Origin: Halobacillus dabanensis
Lineage (GTDB): Bacteria > Bacillota > Bacilli > Bacillales > Halobacillaceae
DNA length: 64,000 bases
NCBI RefSeq assembly: GCF_900114165.1
Contig: NZ_FOSB01000002.1
Coordinates: forward strand, 124,001-188,000
Reading direction: 5' to 3'
Of this stretch, positions 55,610 to 64,000 are shown in pieces (position 1 is the stretch's first letter; each line of letters opens with the position of its first letter). The position numbers were made by a program, and so were the translations under genes. Below the pieces are notes generated by a model. The model did not search any database and was not told the DNA's origin. It worked only from the letters and a program-made list of their open reading frames with translations.

Positions 55610-57127
55610 TTATACATGGCGCGCTTGTTCACGCAGACGGTGTTTCAACAACTTTCCAGTGGCATTTCTCGGAAGCTCTTTCACCTCTTCATATAATTTC
55701 GGAATTTTATAGCCAGCCATCTGCTTTTCTAAGTAAGTATGACACTCGGTTTCTAAATGGTTGATTTGGCCGGTTTGAACGATATAAGCTTTGACCGTTT
55801 CTCCCCAATCCGGATGGGGAACGCCGACTACGGCTACGTCTTCAATATGAGGGTGTTGTAATAATACCGTTTCGATTTCACGCGGGTAAACATTCACACC
55901 ACCTGAGATGACCATGTCCTTTTTGCGGTCAATAACCCATAAAAAACCATCCTTATCCTTTACTCCCATATCTCCCGTAAGGAGCCATCCCTCTCTGAAC
56001 GTATCCTTTGTTTTTTGCTCATCTTTATAATAGCCTTTCATGATTCCCTCACCCTTCAGAGCAATTTCCCCTACTTCTCCTTTTTCCACTTCTTTTCCCT
56101 GTTCATCAAGAATACAGAACTCACAATGAAGGGCGGCCCGTTTTCCAACACTTCCAGCTTTTTTATCATGTTCATTCGGAAGCAACAGTGTTCCACTTGG
56201 TCCTGCTTCTGTCAGCCCATATAAACAGCAAAGACTATCTGTCTTAAGTTGTTCTCTAACAAACTCCACTTCTGTTTTGGAGAGAGGGGCTCCCCCATAG
56301 GTCCAATATTTCACCCAACTCAAATCGGTCTCTGTCACTTTCGGATGCTTCGCTGCCATCAAATACGCAACAGGAGCACCGAAAAAGTGGGACACTTTCT
56401 CTTTAGCAACAAGTTCAAGCATCAAATCAGGAGTGAACATAGATGCAAGGACGTGGGTAGCTCCGACAAATGTTCCACCCGCTAAAAATAAATGCAGAGG
56501 CGCAGAATGACTGAGAGGCATAATGTGAAGCATCCGGCTTGATGGTTTCATTTCCAGTTCTACCGCCATCATCGAAGAGACGGTCAGAATGTTTTTATGG
56601 GTGAATATAACTCCCTTAGGTGCTCCTGTAGTTCCAGACGTATATAAAATCGAAGCTTCCTCATCTTCATGGGCATCATTGACCAGTTCTGTCGGTTCTT
56701 CTTTTTCCATTATTTCTGCAAAAGCATGCCAGCGTTGTTCAGGAGCACCGGTCTTAATGAACGTTCCACTTTTTTCATCGGCAAGCTGGCTCACTTGTTC
56801 AAAAACAAGCTCATGGGTCAGCAATACGGATGCATCACTGTGCTCATAAATATAGGAAACTTCGTTAGCTACAAGTCTGGCATTGATCGGAACGGCAATC
56901 GCCCCTAAACGGTGAATGGCAAAATAACTGATGACAAATTCTTTTGTATTCGGCATATGGATGACGACTTTTTCGCCCGCCTGGACCCCTAAACGCATCA
57001 TAGCTCTCGCAAACTGGTTGACCTTGTCATTCCACTCTGCATAAGTCAGACGTTCATCAAGGGTGACAACTCCCTCTTTTTCCGGATATTTACGAGATTG
57101 ATAAGCTAACAGTTCAGAAAGATTCAT
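55610..57127 (-). CDS. AMP-dependent acyl-CoA synthetase
   Basis: Activates a fatty or other carboxylic acid to its CoA ester through an acyl-adenylate. 505 residues with the P-loop ILYTSGTTGAPKGVIFTH, YGLTEAGP, GWLLTGDMGVKD and the C-terminal catalytic Lys in LPRNATGKLLKHRL. ATG 57127 has GGAGAGGAG upstream and overlaps the MerR gene stop by 4 nt. Chain length of substrate not readable. Confidence 0.9.
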   Translation of the reverse strand: MNLSELLAYQSRKYPEKEGVVTLDERLTYAEWNDKVNQFARAMMRLGVQAGEKVVIHMPNTKEFVISYFAIHRLGAIAVPINARLVANEVSYIYEHSDASVLLTHELVFEQVSQLADEKSGTFIKTGAPEQRWHAFAEIMEKEEPTELVNDAHEDEEASILYTSGTTGAPKGVIFTHKNILTVSSMMAVELEMKPSSRMLHIMPLSHSAPLHLFLAGGTFVGATHVLASMFTPDLMLELVAKEKVSHFFGAPVAYLMAAKHPKVTETDLSWVKYWTYGGAPLSKTEVEFVREQLKTDSLCCLYGLTEAGPSGTLLLPNEHDKKAGSVGKRAALHCEFCILDEQGKEVEKGEVGEIALKGEGIMKGYYKDEQKTKDTFREGWLLTGDMGVKDKDGFLWVIDRKKDMVISGGVNVYPREIETVLLQHPHIEDVAVVGVPHPDWGETVKAYIVQTGQINHLETECHTYLEKQMAGYKIPKLYEEVKELPRNATGKLLKHRLREQARHV

Positions 57128-57516
57128 CGCATATCTCCTCTCCGTTCTTTTAATTCTTTTTCGAACTTGTCCAACCACTGCTCCATCTCCGCTTTCAACT
57201 TCACCAGCTCCTCAATCCGGATCTCCACCTCCCTCATTTTCCCCTTCCCATAGTCCAGTGTGCGCTCCAGTTGCCTGACTCCTGAAGGGTCCTGATCGAA
57301 AAGGTGGATCATCTCTTTAATCTCCTCCAGTTGGAAGCCGTACTTCTTTCCGCGAAAAACAAGACCTAACCGAGTCAGGTCTTTCGACGAGAATAAGCGC
57401 CGGCCACCAGTGTTTCGTTGTGGGTGAATCAGACCGAGCTCTTCATAATACCGGATGGTTCTCTGCGTCACCTGAAATTGGTCTGCCACTTGCTGTATCG
57501 TTAAATGTTCTGTCAT
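57124..57516 (-). CDS. MerR-family regulator of the acyl-CoA operon
   Basis: 130 residues: winged helix-turn-helix (TIQQVADQFQVTQRTIRYYE, LGLIHPQRN) with a C-terminal dimerisation coiled coil (VEIRIEELVKLKAEMEQWL). No cysteine metal-binding loop, so an organic ligand such as an acyl-CoA is expected, as in LiuR-type regulators of Proteobacteria. First gene of the operon; the palindrome in its promoter suggests autoregulation. Confidence 0.87.
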   Translation of the reverse strand: MTEHLTIQQVADQFQVTQRTIRYYEELGLIHPQRNTGGRRLFSSKDLTRLGLVFRGKKYGFQLEEIKEMIHLFDQDPSGVRQLERTLDYGKGKMREVEIRIEELVKLKAEMEQWLDKFEKELKERRGDMR

Positions 57517-57554
57517 CCGATCCCCTCACATTGAACGAATATTCTAACAATTTA

Positions 57555-57585
57555 ACTATACCATTTACGTTAACGTAAAGTTCAA
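57555..57585 (-). promoter_or_regulatory. MerR-type promoter with palindromic operator
   Basis: Minus strand: TTGAAC (57580-57585), a 19-bp spacer and TATAGT (57555-57560). The spacer holds the perfect 16-bp palindrome TTTACGTTAACGTAAA (57564-57579). Long 19-bp spacers and a central operator are the MerR-family hallmark, and the sequence resembles LiuR operators. Confidence 0.82.
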
Positions 57586-58206
57586 CTGTATTTTATTGGA
57601 AATAAATACGACAATGTTATTGCACTATATGGCAGTATTCCGGAAGACTCGATTTCGAGACTTTTATTGCGAATAAGGGTCGGCGGGGGATAAGTCGCTT
57701 TCCGCGGGGAAGACGGCAAGCCTCCTCGGTCACTTCATGACCTGCGGGGTCTCGCCAGTCTATCCTTTCCCGCAGGAGTCTCCTCATCCCCCACCTCCCC
57801 TTTGCCATATCAGTGTCTCAAAACCACTTCTAGTGAACACTGCTTGTATGCTCAAGGGAAGGGGATAATATAAAGCGCCTCAATGGCCATTCCAAGAGTG
57901 GAAGCTTGATATAGAGCGCTTTATATCTGCTTAAGAATGAGGAGGGGACGTCCCATCTTGGTAGAGGGGTTCGTTTCTCACTTCCATCGGATGGGGTGGT
58001 TGGGAAGCTGGGTGACTCCCGTGGGAGAAGGAGATAGGCGAGATCACGTAGGACGCAGTCCGAGGAAGCTCGGCGCTCCCCCACAGGAAAGCGAGTAGCT
58101 TCCCAAACACCCCTGACTCCTAATATGGCAAACGAATCCCCGGATTATCTGGAAACTGAGTCTTCAAGAATAGGGAGCTTTAGTTGAGTAGGTGGTAAGG
58201 AAGGAG
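57586..58206. repeat. GC-rich dispersed-repeat region
   Basis: No supported gene in about 650 bp, though open frames occur. It is GC-richer than its surroundings and contains TATAAAGCGC/GCGCTTTATA (57869-57878 and 57916-57925) enclosing an inner hairpin, a segment (57682-57705) related to 44751-44778, and one at about 58151-58185 (GAGTCTTCAAGAATAG) related to 23-55 of this window. It looks like clustered copies of a Bacillaceae intergenic repeat. Confidence 0.6.
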
Positions 58207-58207
58207 A

Positions 58208-58241
58208 AAACGCCATTTCCGTTTGATGGGAAATGGCGTTT
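58208..58241 (-). terminator. Terminator overlapping the end of the 272-residue gene
   Basis: AAACGCCATTTCC (58208-58220) pairs with GGAAATGGCGTTT (58229-58241). The minus-strand stop codon is at its edge. Confidence 0.75.
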
Positions 58242-59058
58242 AACGTTCACGAGAATGGAGTAAGAATAAGAAAGCGAGCAACGAAGATGGAATATCATCA
58301 CGAATCTTCCACTCAATCAAATAACCAGGCATCCGTTCGAAACGATCGGCAGCCTCTGTCGGGATCGCCCCACGTTTAATAACCGCCCATACCTCGCCTT
58401 TTGAATCCTTAACAGTAAAATGACCGATAAACTCGTCACCTTCTGCACTCCACCGACATTGATCTGATTCTATATAACGGGTGATCCGCTTACCTGTTGT
58501 TTTGTTTTTAGTATCTTTTGTATAGGCGACATACGCTCCATCTTTATGCTGGATGTATCCTCTCCATTTGAATCCGCCCTTTTTTTCGATGCGATAGAGG
58601 CTTTCACCATCCTGATTTGTAAAAGTAAATCCAGCAGGTCTCAATTGATCATAGGAAAATAATGCGGTAAACATCGTAAACAATTTATGTTTCCACTGCA
58701 TTTGTTCATGAATCTCTCCATAACTTTCCCCGTCCATATCAAAAAGCCCGGCTTGAAAAGACTTGATCGGTTTCTGTCCCATATACATTCTTGCCGGCAC
58801 TCTGTCTAACACCTCTTGCGTTCGATCCTGCTCCAAGTCCAGTGTTGTTTTTGATTTTTGTAAATCATCATATCCTGTCTTCAATAGGCCAATGCCCGTA
58901 ATGGCAAAAACCGCAAAATAAACAATGGAAATGATAAAGCTGCCAGGAATGAACGTGACTATTCCCATAAAGAATACTAAAGAGATGAGAGACAATAACC
59001 CTCCGGCCAGCAATTGTCTTTTAGTATCTTGATATATCATTTGTTGAACAAGCGACAT
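58240..59058 (-). CDS. Membrane protein of unknown function
   Basis: 272 residues. Two membrane helices (about 16-38 and 40-60) precede a soluble beta-rich domain with repeated short strands (GFTFTNQDGESLYRIEKKGG; GHFTVKDSKGEVWAVIKRG), perhaps a tubby/LURP-like barrel, which is a guess from the strand pattern. GGAGG precedes ATG 59058. Single gene, terminators on both sides. Confidence 0.65.
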   Translation of the reverse strand: MSLVQQMIYQDTKRQLLAGGLLSLISLVFFMGIVTFIPGSFIISIVYFAVFAITGIGLLKTGYDDLQKSKTTLDLEQDRTQEVLDRVPARMYMGQKPIKSFQAGLFDMDGESYGEIHEQMQWKHKLFTMFTALFSYDQLRPAGFTFTNQDGESLYRIEKKGGFKWRGYIQHKDGAYVAYTKDTKNKTTGKRITRYIESDQCRWSAEGDEFIGHFTVKDSKGEVWAVIKRGAIPTEAADRFERMPGYLIEWKIRDDIPSSLLAFLFLLHSRER

Positions 59059-59237
59059 CGATCTTCCTCCTTCTAACAGAAGCTTTTATATAGATACGGA
59101 TATACCAACTAAAAGTTTCAGCAAGTCAAGGACTATTTTTGAAGATTACACGACAGGAAACGGATCAACTTCCTCTTAGAAGACGGGGAGCACTCTTGCA
59201 GGAAGACGATTTTGGGGAAAAAGTAGTTCTAAACTAA

Positions 59238-59271
59238 AGAATCACCCTTCTACATAAAGAAGAGTGATTCT
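59238..59271 (-). terminator. Terminator after kdgK
   Basis: AGAATCAC (59238-59245) pairs with GTGATTCT (59264-59271), with inner TTCT/AGAA. It ends the KDG cluster. Confidence 0.8.
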
Positions 59272-59281
59272 CCTAATCGAT

Positions 59282-60253
59282 TTATCGTTCCACATCACGA
59301 GCTATACCATCAGTGGATACATAGGCATCAACCTGAGCTTTTGTAGGTAAACCCTCAATATCTCCGTTCACCTGTACAATCATGGCACCAATAGCATTCG
59401 CACGTTTCACTGCACTTTCCATGTCCTCATCGTTCAGCACTCCGCTTATTATCCCAGCTGCAAATCCATCACCAGCACCTACTGGATCCATGATTTCATC
59501 AACCTGATAACCAGATACATAGGCTGATTTATATTTATTTTGGTAATAAGCCCCCTTACTTCCGAGCTTAATTACAATTGTTTTATCTGTGTTGCCAATC
59601 AGGGATTCTGCTATTTCTTCAGGTTCGGTCTTTCCTGTCAGGAACTCTGCCTCATCCAGTCCTGGTAAAATAACGTCCGACTGCTCAGCCATTTGAAGCA
59701 TAACCTCTCTTGCTTCCTCATAACTATCCCATAACTTATATCTGATATTGGGATCGAAGACAATTTTCAGGCCATGCTTTTTAGCGATTTTGATTGCATG
59801 AAAAACTGCCTGTTTACATGTTTCACTTAAGGCTGGTGTAATCCCGGTCAAATGCAGTACCCTTGCGTTTGAGATATAATCCTCATCAATATCGTCAGGG
59901 CCTAGTAAACTGGCAGCCGAATGTTTACGGTAATAATAGATGTTTAAGTTTTTTGCAGATAACTTTTCTTTAAAAAACACAGCGGTTGGTGCTTGATCCG
60001 TATATAAACACGCATGTGTATCGACACCTTCTCCACGAACAAAATTATGGATATAACGTCCAAAAGGGTCCTCTCCTAACATACTGAACCATCCGACATC
60101 ATGACCTAACCGTTTTAACCCAATGGATAAATTGGATTCTGCTCCCCCTATTTGTTTATTAAACTGGTGAACATATTCTAATGGAAGAGATTGATTCCCT
60201 GTGAATAGCACCATCGTCTCTCCGAAAGTAACAACATCCAATCGTTTATTCAT
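59282..60253 (-). CDS. kdgK: 2-dehydro-3-deoxygluconokinase
   Basis: Phosphorylates 2-keto-3-deoxygluconate (KDG) to KDPG. PfkB-family protein of 323 residues with VTFGETMVLFTGN at the start, GGAESNLSIGLKRLG, and the C-terminal DPVGAGDGFAAGI with catalytic Asp. ATG 60253 has AAAGGAAG 8 nt upstream. Last gene of the KDG cluster, directly after the KDPG aldolase gene, which supports KDG as substrate. Confidence 0.9.
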   Translation of the reverse strand: MNKRLDVVTFGETMVLFTGNQSLPLEYVHQFNKQIGGAESNLSIGLKRLGHDVGWFSMLGEDPFGRYIHNFVRGEGVDTHACLYTDQAPTAVFFKEKLSAKNLNIYYYRKHSAASLLGPDDIDEDYISNARVLHLTGITPALSETCKQAVFHAIKIAKKHGLKIVFDPNIRYKLWDSYEEAREVMLQMAEQSDVILPGLDEAEFLTGKTEPEEIAESLIGNTDKTIVIKLGSKGAYYQNKYKSAYVSGYQVDEIMDPVGAGDGFAAGIISGVLNDEDMESAVKRANAIGAMIVQVNGDIEGLPTKAQVDAYVSTDGIARDVER

Positions 60254-60284
60254 ATATATCTTCCTTTCGTTGTGCATTTCTTTA

Positions 60285-60926
60285 TTAACGGTTTCTCGCT
60301 GTTTTTACGGCATCAACGAATAGTGAAGCATTGTTGATCAAGTTCTTAAAATAAGCCTCATCCATTTCTACTTTTGTATTCACAAGTGAACTCCCTATCC
60401 CTGCAGCTATACCACCGTGTTTGATATATTCTTCAATATTATCAAGATCAATACCACCTGTTGGCATAAGCGGAATTTGTGGAAGGGGGCCATGCACATC
60501 TTTAAGATATTTTGGACCAAATACATTAGCAGGGAAAACTTTGACCACATCAGCCCCACTTTCATAAGCCTTTAATATTTCAGTCGGAGTTAACGCTCCT
60601 GGGATACTAATGACCCCGTAACGTTTTGTTAGTTTAATTGTTTCTTCATCTACTGTCGGTGAAAAAATGAATTTTGCCCCCGCCATAATAGCTGCTCTTG
60701 CTGTTTCAGAGTCTAACACTGTTCCAGCTCCGACAATCAAGTCATCACCATATTCCTCGGAAACTTTTTCGATGAGGGATAATACTTTTGGTGTTTCCAC
60801 CGTGATCTCCAGTGTTTTTACCCCGCCTTCATATAAAGCTTGAGCAATAGGTAATATATTTTCGGGCTTCGCACCGCGAATAATGGCAACAATGCCGTTT
60901 TCTTTAATCTGACTTAATAAATCCAT
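60285..60926 (-). CDS. eda: KDPG/KHG aldolase
   Basis: Class I aldolase splitting KDPG into pyruvate and glyceraldehyde-3-phosphate. 213-residue barrel with VAIIRGAKPEN, LEITVETPK (catalytic Glu), IVGAGTVLD, AGAKFIFSP (Schiff-base Lys region), VKVFPANVFGPKY and LMPTGGIDLDN. Coupled to kdgK (31-bp gap) in the Entner-Doudoroff lower branch. Confidence 0.94.
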   Translation of the reverse strand: MDLLSQIKENGIVAIIRGAKPENILPIAQALYEGGVKTLEITVETPKVLSLIEKVSEEYGDDLIVGAGTVLDSETARAAIMAGAKFIFSPTVDEETIKLTKRYGVISIPGALTPTEILKAYESGADVVKVFPANVFGPKYLKDVHGPLPQIPLMPTGGIDLDNIEEYIKHGGIAAGIGSSLVNTKVEMDEAYFKNLINNASLFVDAVKTARNR

Positions 60927-61024
60927 CTATTACACCTCAGTTAATAAATTTATTGTTGTTCCAAATGACGAAATCTTGTTCCATTAATCAGAGATAAAAG
61001 AGTCAGACACTCTATTTACCAGGA
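60927..61024 (-). promoter_or_regulatory. Possible operator region upstream of eda
   Basis: The sequence TTGTTCCA occurs twice in direct orientation (about 60954-60961 and 60976-60983), 22 bp apart, between the IclR gene and eda. It could be the binding site of the IclR-family regulator encoded beside it. Confidence 0.3.
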
Positions 61025-61789
61025 TTAAAATTGTATATTACCCATATCTCTAGAACATAATTGGGCAGCATTTAAAAGTTGTGGTATTAACTCCTTCTCC
61101 ACTCGTTCCTTTGTTATACGAGAGGTTGGACCAGCAATACTGATCGATGCTATCACTTTTCCAGTATGATCTCTTACAGGAGCTGCCACACACCGCATCC
61201 CCTCTTCATGTTCCAGTTCATCCAGGGCAAACCCTTGTTTTCGAATTTGTTTTAAATTTTCCAAAAGGGTATCTCTATCTGTAATCGTGCTCTCTGTATA
61301 AGAAGGTAATCCTTGACGTTCAATAATTGAATCGATTTCTTTTTTATCCATTTCGGACATTAAGACTTTACCTACCCCTGTACAGTGCATGAGTGCCTGC
61401 TTCCCAATCCGAGAATACATGCGAATCGTGTGGTTACTTTCAACTTTATCAATATAAATCACATGATCTCGTTCTTGTATACACAGGTGGACCACTTCAT
61501 CTGTCTTATTTCCTAAAGCTTCAATGTGTTTCCGAACCACATTTCGAATATCCAGATTTTCAAGTACGAAATTAGACAGTGCTACGACTTTCATCCCTAA
61601 TGAATATTTGTCCGTTTCACTATTTTGAACGATATACCCTCTCTGTACCAGGGTGGATATCAAACGATGGACTGTACTTTTGGCCAGACTAAGACGATAA
61701 GACAGCTCTGTAATACTCAACCCTCTTTGTTCGTTGGCCAGTATTTCTAAAATAGATAAGGAGCGATCTACTGATTGAACATTAGACAT
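61025..61789 (-). CDS. kdgR: IclR-family regulator, probable KdgR
   Basis: 254 residues with the winged helix-turn-helix (GLSITELSYRLSLAKSTVHR LISTL region, about 20-45) and the IclR effector domain (DHVIYIDKVESNH, GKQALMHCTGVGKVL, RCVAAPVRDHTGKVIASISI). In Bacillaceae this type controls KDG and pectin/glucuronate genes; its place between KDG aldolase and eda supports KdgR, though the effector is inferred. Confidence 0.82.
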   Translation of the reverse strand: MSNVQSVDRSLSILEILANEQRGLSITELSYRLSLAKSTVHRLISTLVQRGYIVQNSETDKYSLGMKVVALSNFVLENLDIRNVVRKHIEALGNKTDEVVHLCIQERDHVIYIDKVESNHTIRMYSRIGKQALMHCTGVGKVLMSEMDKKEIDSIIERQGLPSYTESTITDRDTLLENLKQIRKQGFALDELEHEEGMRCVAAPVRDHTGKVIASISIAGPTSRITKERVEKELIPQLLNAAQLCSRDMGNIQF

Positions 61790-61851
61790 TCACACCCCTC
61801 CTTTTTTGTTCGCGTTATTTAACGGATGGAGCCTGTTAGCGGTTAAGAAAC

Positions 61852-62760
61852 TTACAACAAGGAAGCTCTTTGTAAAATGGACTTTAATTGCTCTTTCTTC
61901 TCCGCACTTAATGGACGAGCAGGTGCTTTAACATGGGTAGGTATATCCATACCTCTCATCTTGGTCGCTTCCTTGATCACATTTACAAACGGAGAGTCTA
62001 ATTTATACATCAGTGGTAAGTATGCTAATTGCTGATGTAATTCAACAGCTTTACCATAATTCTGCTTCAGAAATGCTTGGTAGATTCCTACAGTTAATTC
62101 TGGTGCAAAGTTTCCACTGGCTGAAATCGCACCATCACCCCCAAGCGATAATGTATTAAGCAAGTGATCATCAAATCCTGCCAGAACAGCAAAATCGTTT
62201 CGTTTGGATTTTACATTTAAAATGATTTCGCGAATATGCCCAGCTGTATCCACAGTATCTTTAACCCCTACAATATTCGGATATTTAGTAGCTAACTGTA
62301 AAATCAATTCAGGTGTTAATTCTTGGCCGGTAAGGTTAGGAAAATTATATAAGATAATGGGAATGTCAACGCTTTCAGCAATATCACTGTAATGTTGAAA
62401 GAGATTCTCTTCCGTTAAAGGCCAATAATATGGGTTGACGATGACAACACCATCAGCCCCCACCTCTTTACTGTGTTGAGTGAGGTCAATAACCTCGCTC
62501 GTACTGGTACTCCCAGTCCCAATTAACACAGGCACACGTCCATCTACATAACTTGTGACAAATTCAGCTGTTTCTTTCCTTTCCTCCACTGACATTTGGC
62601 TGAACTCTCCACCACTTCCAAGGAAAAACAGCCCATCTACATCAGCATCAACTAAAAAGTCGATCAACCTCCCCATACCTTCACGATTCAGCTGTCCGTT
62701 TTCATGGAAGATCGTTGAGACAGGGGGGATGATCCCTTTAAACATAGGTTCTGGATTCAT
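61852..62760 (-). CDS. 2-keto-3-deoxygluconate aldolase, YagE-like (DHDPS family)
   Basis: 302-residue lyase of the dihydrodipicolinate synthase/N-acetylneuraminate lyase family, with GSGGEFSQMSVEERKE, VLIGTGSTSTSEVIDL, NPYYWPLTEENL, ILYNFPNLTG (catalytic Tyr) and IVGVKDTVDT (Schiff-base Lys). This matches E. coli YagE/YjhH, which cleave KDG to pyruvate and glyceraldehyde. A dehydratase for 5-keto-4-deoxyglucarate is the main alternative. ATG 62760 lies 10 nt after GGAG. Upstream of kdgR in the same direction. Confidence 0.8.
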   Translation of the reverse strand: MNPEPMFKGIIPPVSTIFHENGQLNREGMGRLIDFLVDADVDGLFFLGSGGEFSQMSVEERKETAEFVTSYVDGRVPVLIGTGSTSTSEVIDLTQHSKEVGADGVVIVNPYYWPLTEENLFQHYSDIAESVDIPIILYNFPNLTGQELTPELILQLATKYPNIVGVKDTVDTAGHIREIILNVKSKRNDFAVLAGFDDHLLNTLSLGGDGAISASGNFAPELTVGIYQAFLKQNYGKAVELHQQLAYLPLMYKLDSPFVNVIKEATKMRGMDIPTHVKAPARPLSAEKKEQLKSILQRASLL

Positions 62761-62773
62761 ATTTTGCACACTC

Positions 62774-63772
62774 CTACTCTGCTTTCTCTTTTAAACTCAC
62801 TTTTCCTTTTACATCTTGATTTACGAGGTATGCAGGATAATATCCAGATAAAACATCTGCTACATTTTCAGCTGTTTTCCGTTGAAGTTCCTCTCCAGCT
62901 TCCTCTGAGTACCAGGCGATATGAGGGGTGAGAACAACATTATCCATCGTCAGAAGAGGATTGTCCTGAGAAATAGGTTCTTCTTCCACAACATCAAGAG
63001 CTGCTCCGGCAATTTTCCCTTCTTTCAGAGCGCGAATGAGAGCTTGTTCATCAATGACTGGCCCACGTGCTGTATTAATAATGAATGCCTTCTCTTTCAT
63101 ATGATTGAATTGCTCATCACTTATCAAGCCTGTGGTACTTTCAATAAGGGGGGCATGGACAGAAACATAATCAGCTATTTCGCAAAGCTGGTTTAATTCC
63201 ATCAACTCAACATTTAATTCTTTTGCTACTTCTTGCGGAACAAATGGATCATAGGCTACAACTTGAAAGCCAAAAGCCTGGGCTTTTTCAGCTAACATTT
63301 GTGGTATTTTACCAAATCCGACTAACCCTAAGACACTTCCCCTTAAGCGGTAAATGGGCATCCCAACTTTAAAATCCCAATTACCATTCTTAACTTCCTG
63401 ATTTAGGCGACCAACTTTTCTAGCACAAGCCATCAATAAAGCAAAGGCATGATCTGACACTTCATCCATGCAGTAATCTGTTACATTGCCCACTATGATT
63501 CCTTTTTCAGATGCAGCTTCAAGGTCCACTGTATTAACCCCTACCCCATAGCGTGAAATCACTTTACAATTTTCAAGGTTTTCAATTACTTTGCGTGATA
63601 TGGGTGCATATTGGTTTAATAAAGCATCAGCATCTTTACAAGCTTCTATAACCTCTTCTTCTGTTCGACATTGAGCAGGAACAAACTCAACATCCATGTT
63701 TTCAAATACTCTACGTTCTTGATCAAGGTTCGGATATTCGTAATCAGTAACAACAACTTTAAACTTTTTCAA
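62774..63772 (-). CDS. D-isomer-specific 2-hydroxyacid dehydrogenase
   Basis: NAD-dependent dehydrogenase of 332 residues with VISRYGVGVNTVDL, the Rossmann LGLVGFGKIPQMLAEK, INTARGPVIDE (catalytic Arg), LDVVEEEP and LTPHIAWYSEEAG (catalytic His). Related to CtBP/PGDH-type enzymes; the substrate may be a 2-keto sugar acid given the neighbours. TTG 63772 with GGAG about 10 nt upstream. First gene of the KDG cluster in this window. Confidence 0.78.
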   Translation of the reverse strand: MKKFKVVVTDYEYPNLDQERRVFENMDVEFVPAQCRTEEEVIEACKDADALLNQYAPISRKVIENLENCKVISRYGVGVNTVDLEAASEKGIIVGNVTDYCMDEVSDHAFALLMACARKVGRLNQEVKNGNWDFKVGMPIYRLRGSVLGLVGFGKIPQMLAEKAQAFGFQVVAYDPFVPQEVAKELNVELMELNQLCEIADYVSVHAPLIESTTGLISDEQFNHMKEKAFIINTARGPVIDEQALIRALKEGKIAGAALDVVEEEPISQDNPLLTMDNVVLTPHIAWYSEEAGEELQRKTAENVADVLSGYYPAYLVNQDVKGKVSLKEKAE

Positions 63773-64000
63773 AACACTACACTCCTATCTGTTCATTCGT
63801 TGGCTTTCTTTACCTTTTTTAAATATTCATACATATATCAAGAAAACTCATTGACAGGTTTTCCATAGAAAAAATCCATGAAATCTGATAAGTTTCGCAG
63901 CCGTTTGTAATCATGTTCATTCGACTTGTTTCTTTAAACTAAAATAAAGTTTTGGATCGGCGGGGTCCGTCATCATGTAGTTCCAAAACGGACCCCAACG
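63773..64000. other. Upstream region of the KDG cluster with edge hairpin
   Basis: No gene. GGGGTCCGT (63962-63970) pairs with ACGGACCCC (63988-63996), a hairpin at the window edge that could be a terminator, part of an unseen RNA or a repeat. The KDG operon promoter should lie between it and 63772. Confidence 0.4.

Noticed and set aside
57617-58084. Short ORFs in the GC-rich region
   Set aside because: They lie entirely within repeat DNA, lack SDs and read as arginine/proline-rich noise.

Overview
The window is chromosomal DNA from a Bacillota member of the Bacillaceae. It carries cggR-gapA-pgk-tpiA-gpmI-eno, the trxB-(nudix)-rapZ-glmR-whiA-crh block, clpP under a CtsR-like box, a hisZGDBHAFI operon and SD-rich starts (AGGAGG). 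Acidic proteins and a dispersed GC-rich repeat family suggest a moderately halophilic relative of Halobacillus or Pontibacillus; this species-level guess is inference only.

Layout. 0-6.4 kb: secG, then a fructose PTS operon fruR-fruK-fruA running into ptsH-ptsI. 6.4-7.7 kb: nitroreductase and YdcF-like genes on the minus strand. 7.7-26.3 kb: an AT-rich integrated element inserted in the 3' end of eno. It is bounded by a 111-bp direct repeat (7732-7842 and 26214-26324, one silent mismatch), so eno is intact on the right and a dead 3' fragment stays on the left beside eno's native terminator. The element carries an intact tyrosine recombinase, a second recombinase fragment, a RepB/AEP-type primase replication gene with duplicated 76-bp palindromes (a possible origin), and cargo that looks defence-rich: a membrane-anchored Mrr-like nuclease, a TIR protein with a tightly coupled partner, a zinc-finger-array/nuclease fusion, a SIR2-like protein with an upstream zinc-binding gene, and a secreted SLH-metallo-beta-lactamase-HhH protein followed by a DUF3006 gene that appears to start with ATT.

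26.2-33.6 kb: the glycolytic operon under CggR. 34.4-39.7 kb: a second, decayed phage-like element inserted at tRNA-Arg(CCG). The whole tRNA is duplicated in 84-bp repeats, and only the right copy keeps a visible promoter. Its integrase and HNH genes are broken. Both integrated elements place a terminator-like hairpin, whose 3' arm contains the Shine-Dalgarno sequence, directly in front of the integrase start.

40-53.7 kb: clpP, crh-whiA-glmR-rapZ-nudix, trxB, a TPR protein and the histidine operon. 53.9-57.6 kb: an acyl-CoA dehydrogenase/acyl-CoA synthetase pair under a MerR regulator whose promoter has a 19-bp spacer filled by a perfect palindrome. 59.3-63.8 kb: a 2-keto-3-deoxygluconate (KDG) catabolic cluster (hydroxyacid dehydrogenase, YagE-like KDG aldolase, IclR regulator, KDPG aldolase, KDG kinase), giving both a phosphorylative and a direct cleavage route.

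The parts connect through sugar metabolism: fructose uptake feeds glycolysis, KDG breakdown gives pyruvate and glyceraldehyde-3-phosphate, and HPr and Crh, both encoded here, are the cofactors of CcpA-type carbon catabolite control.
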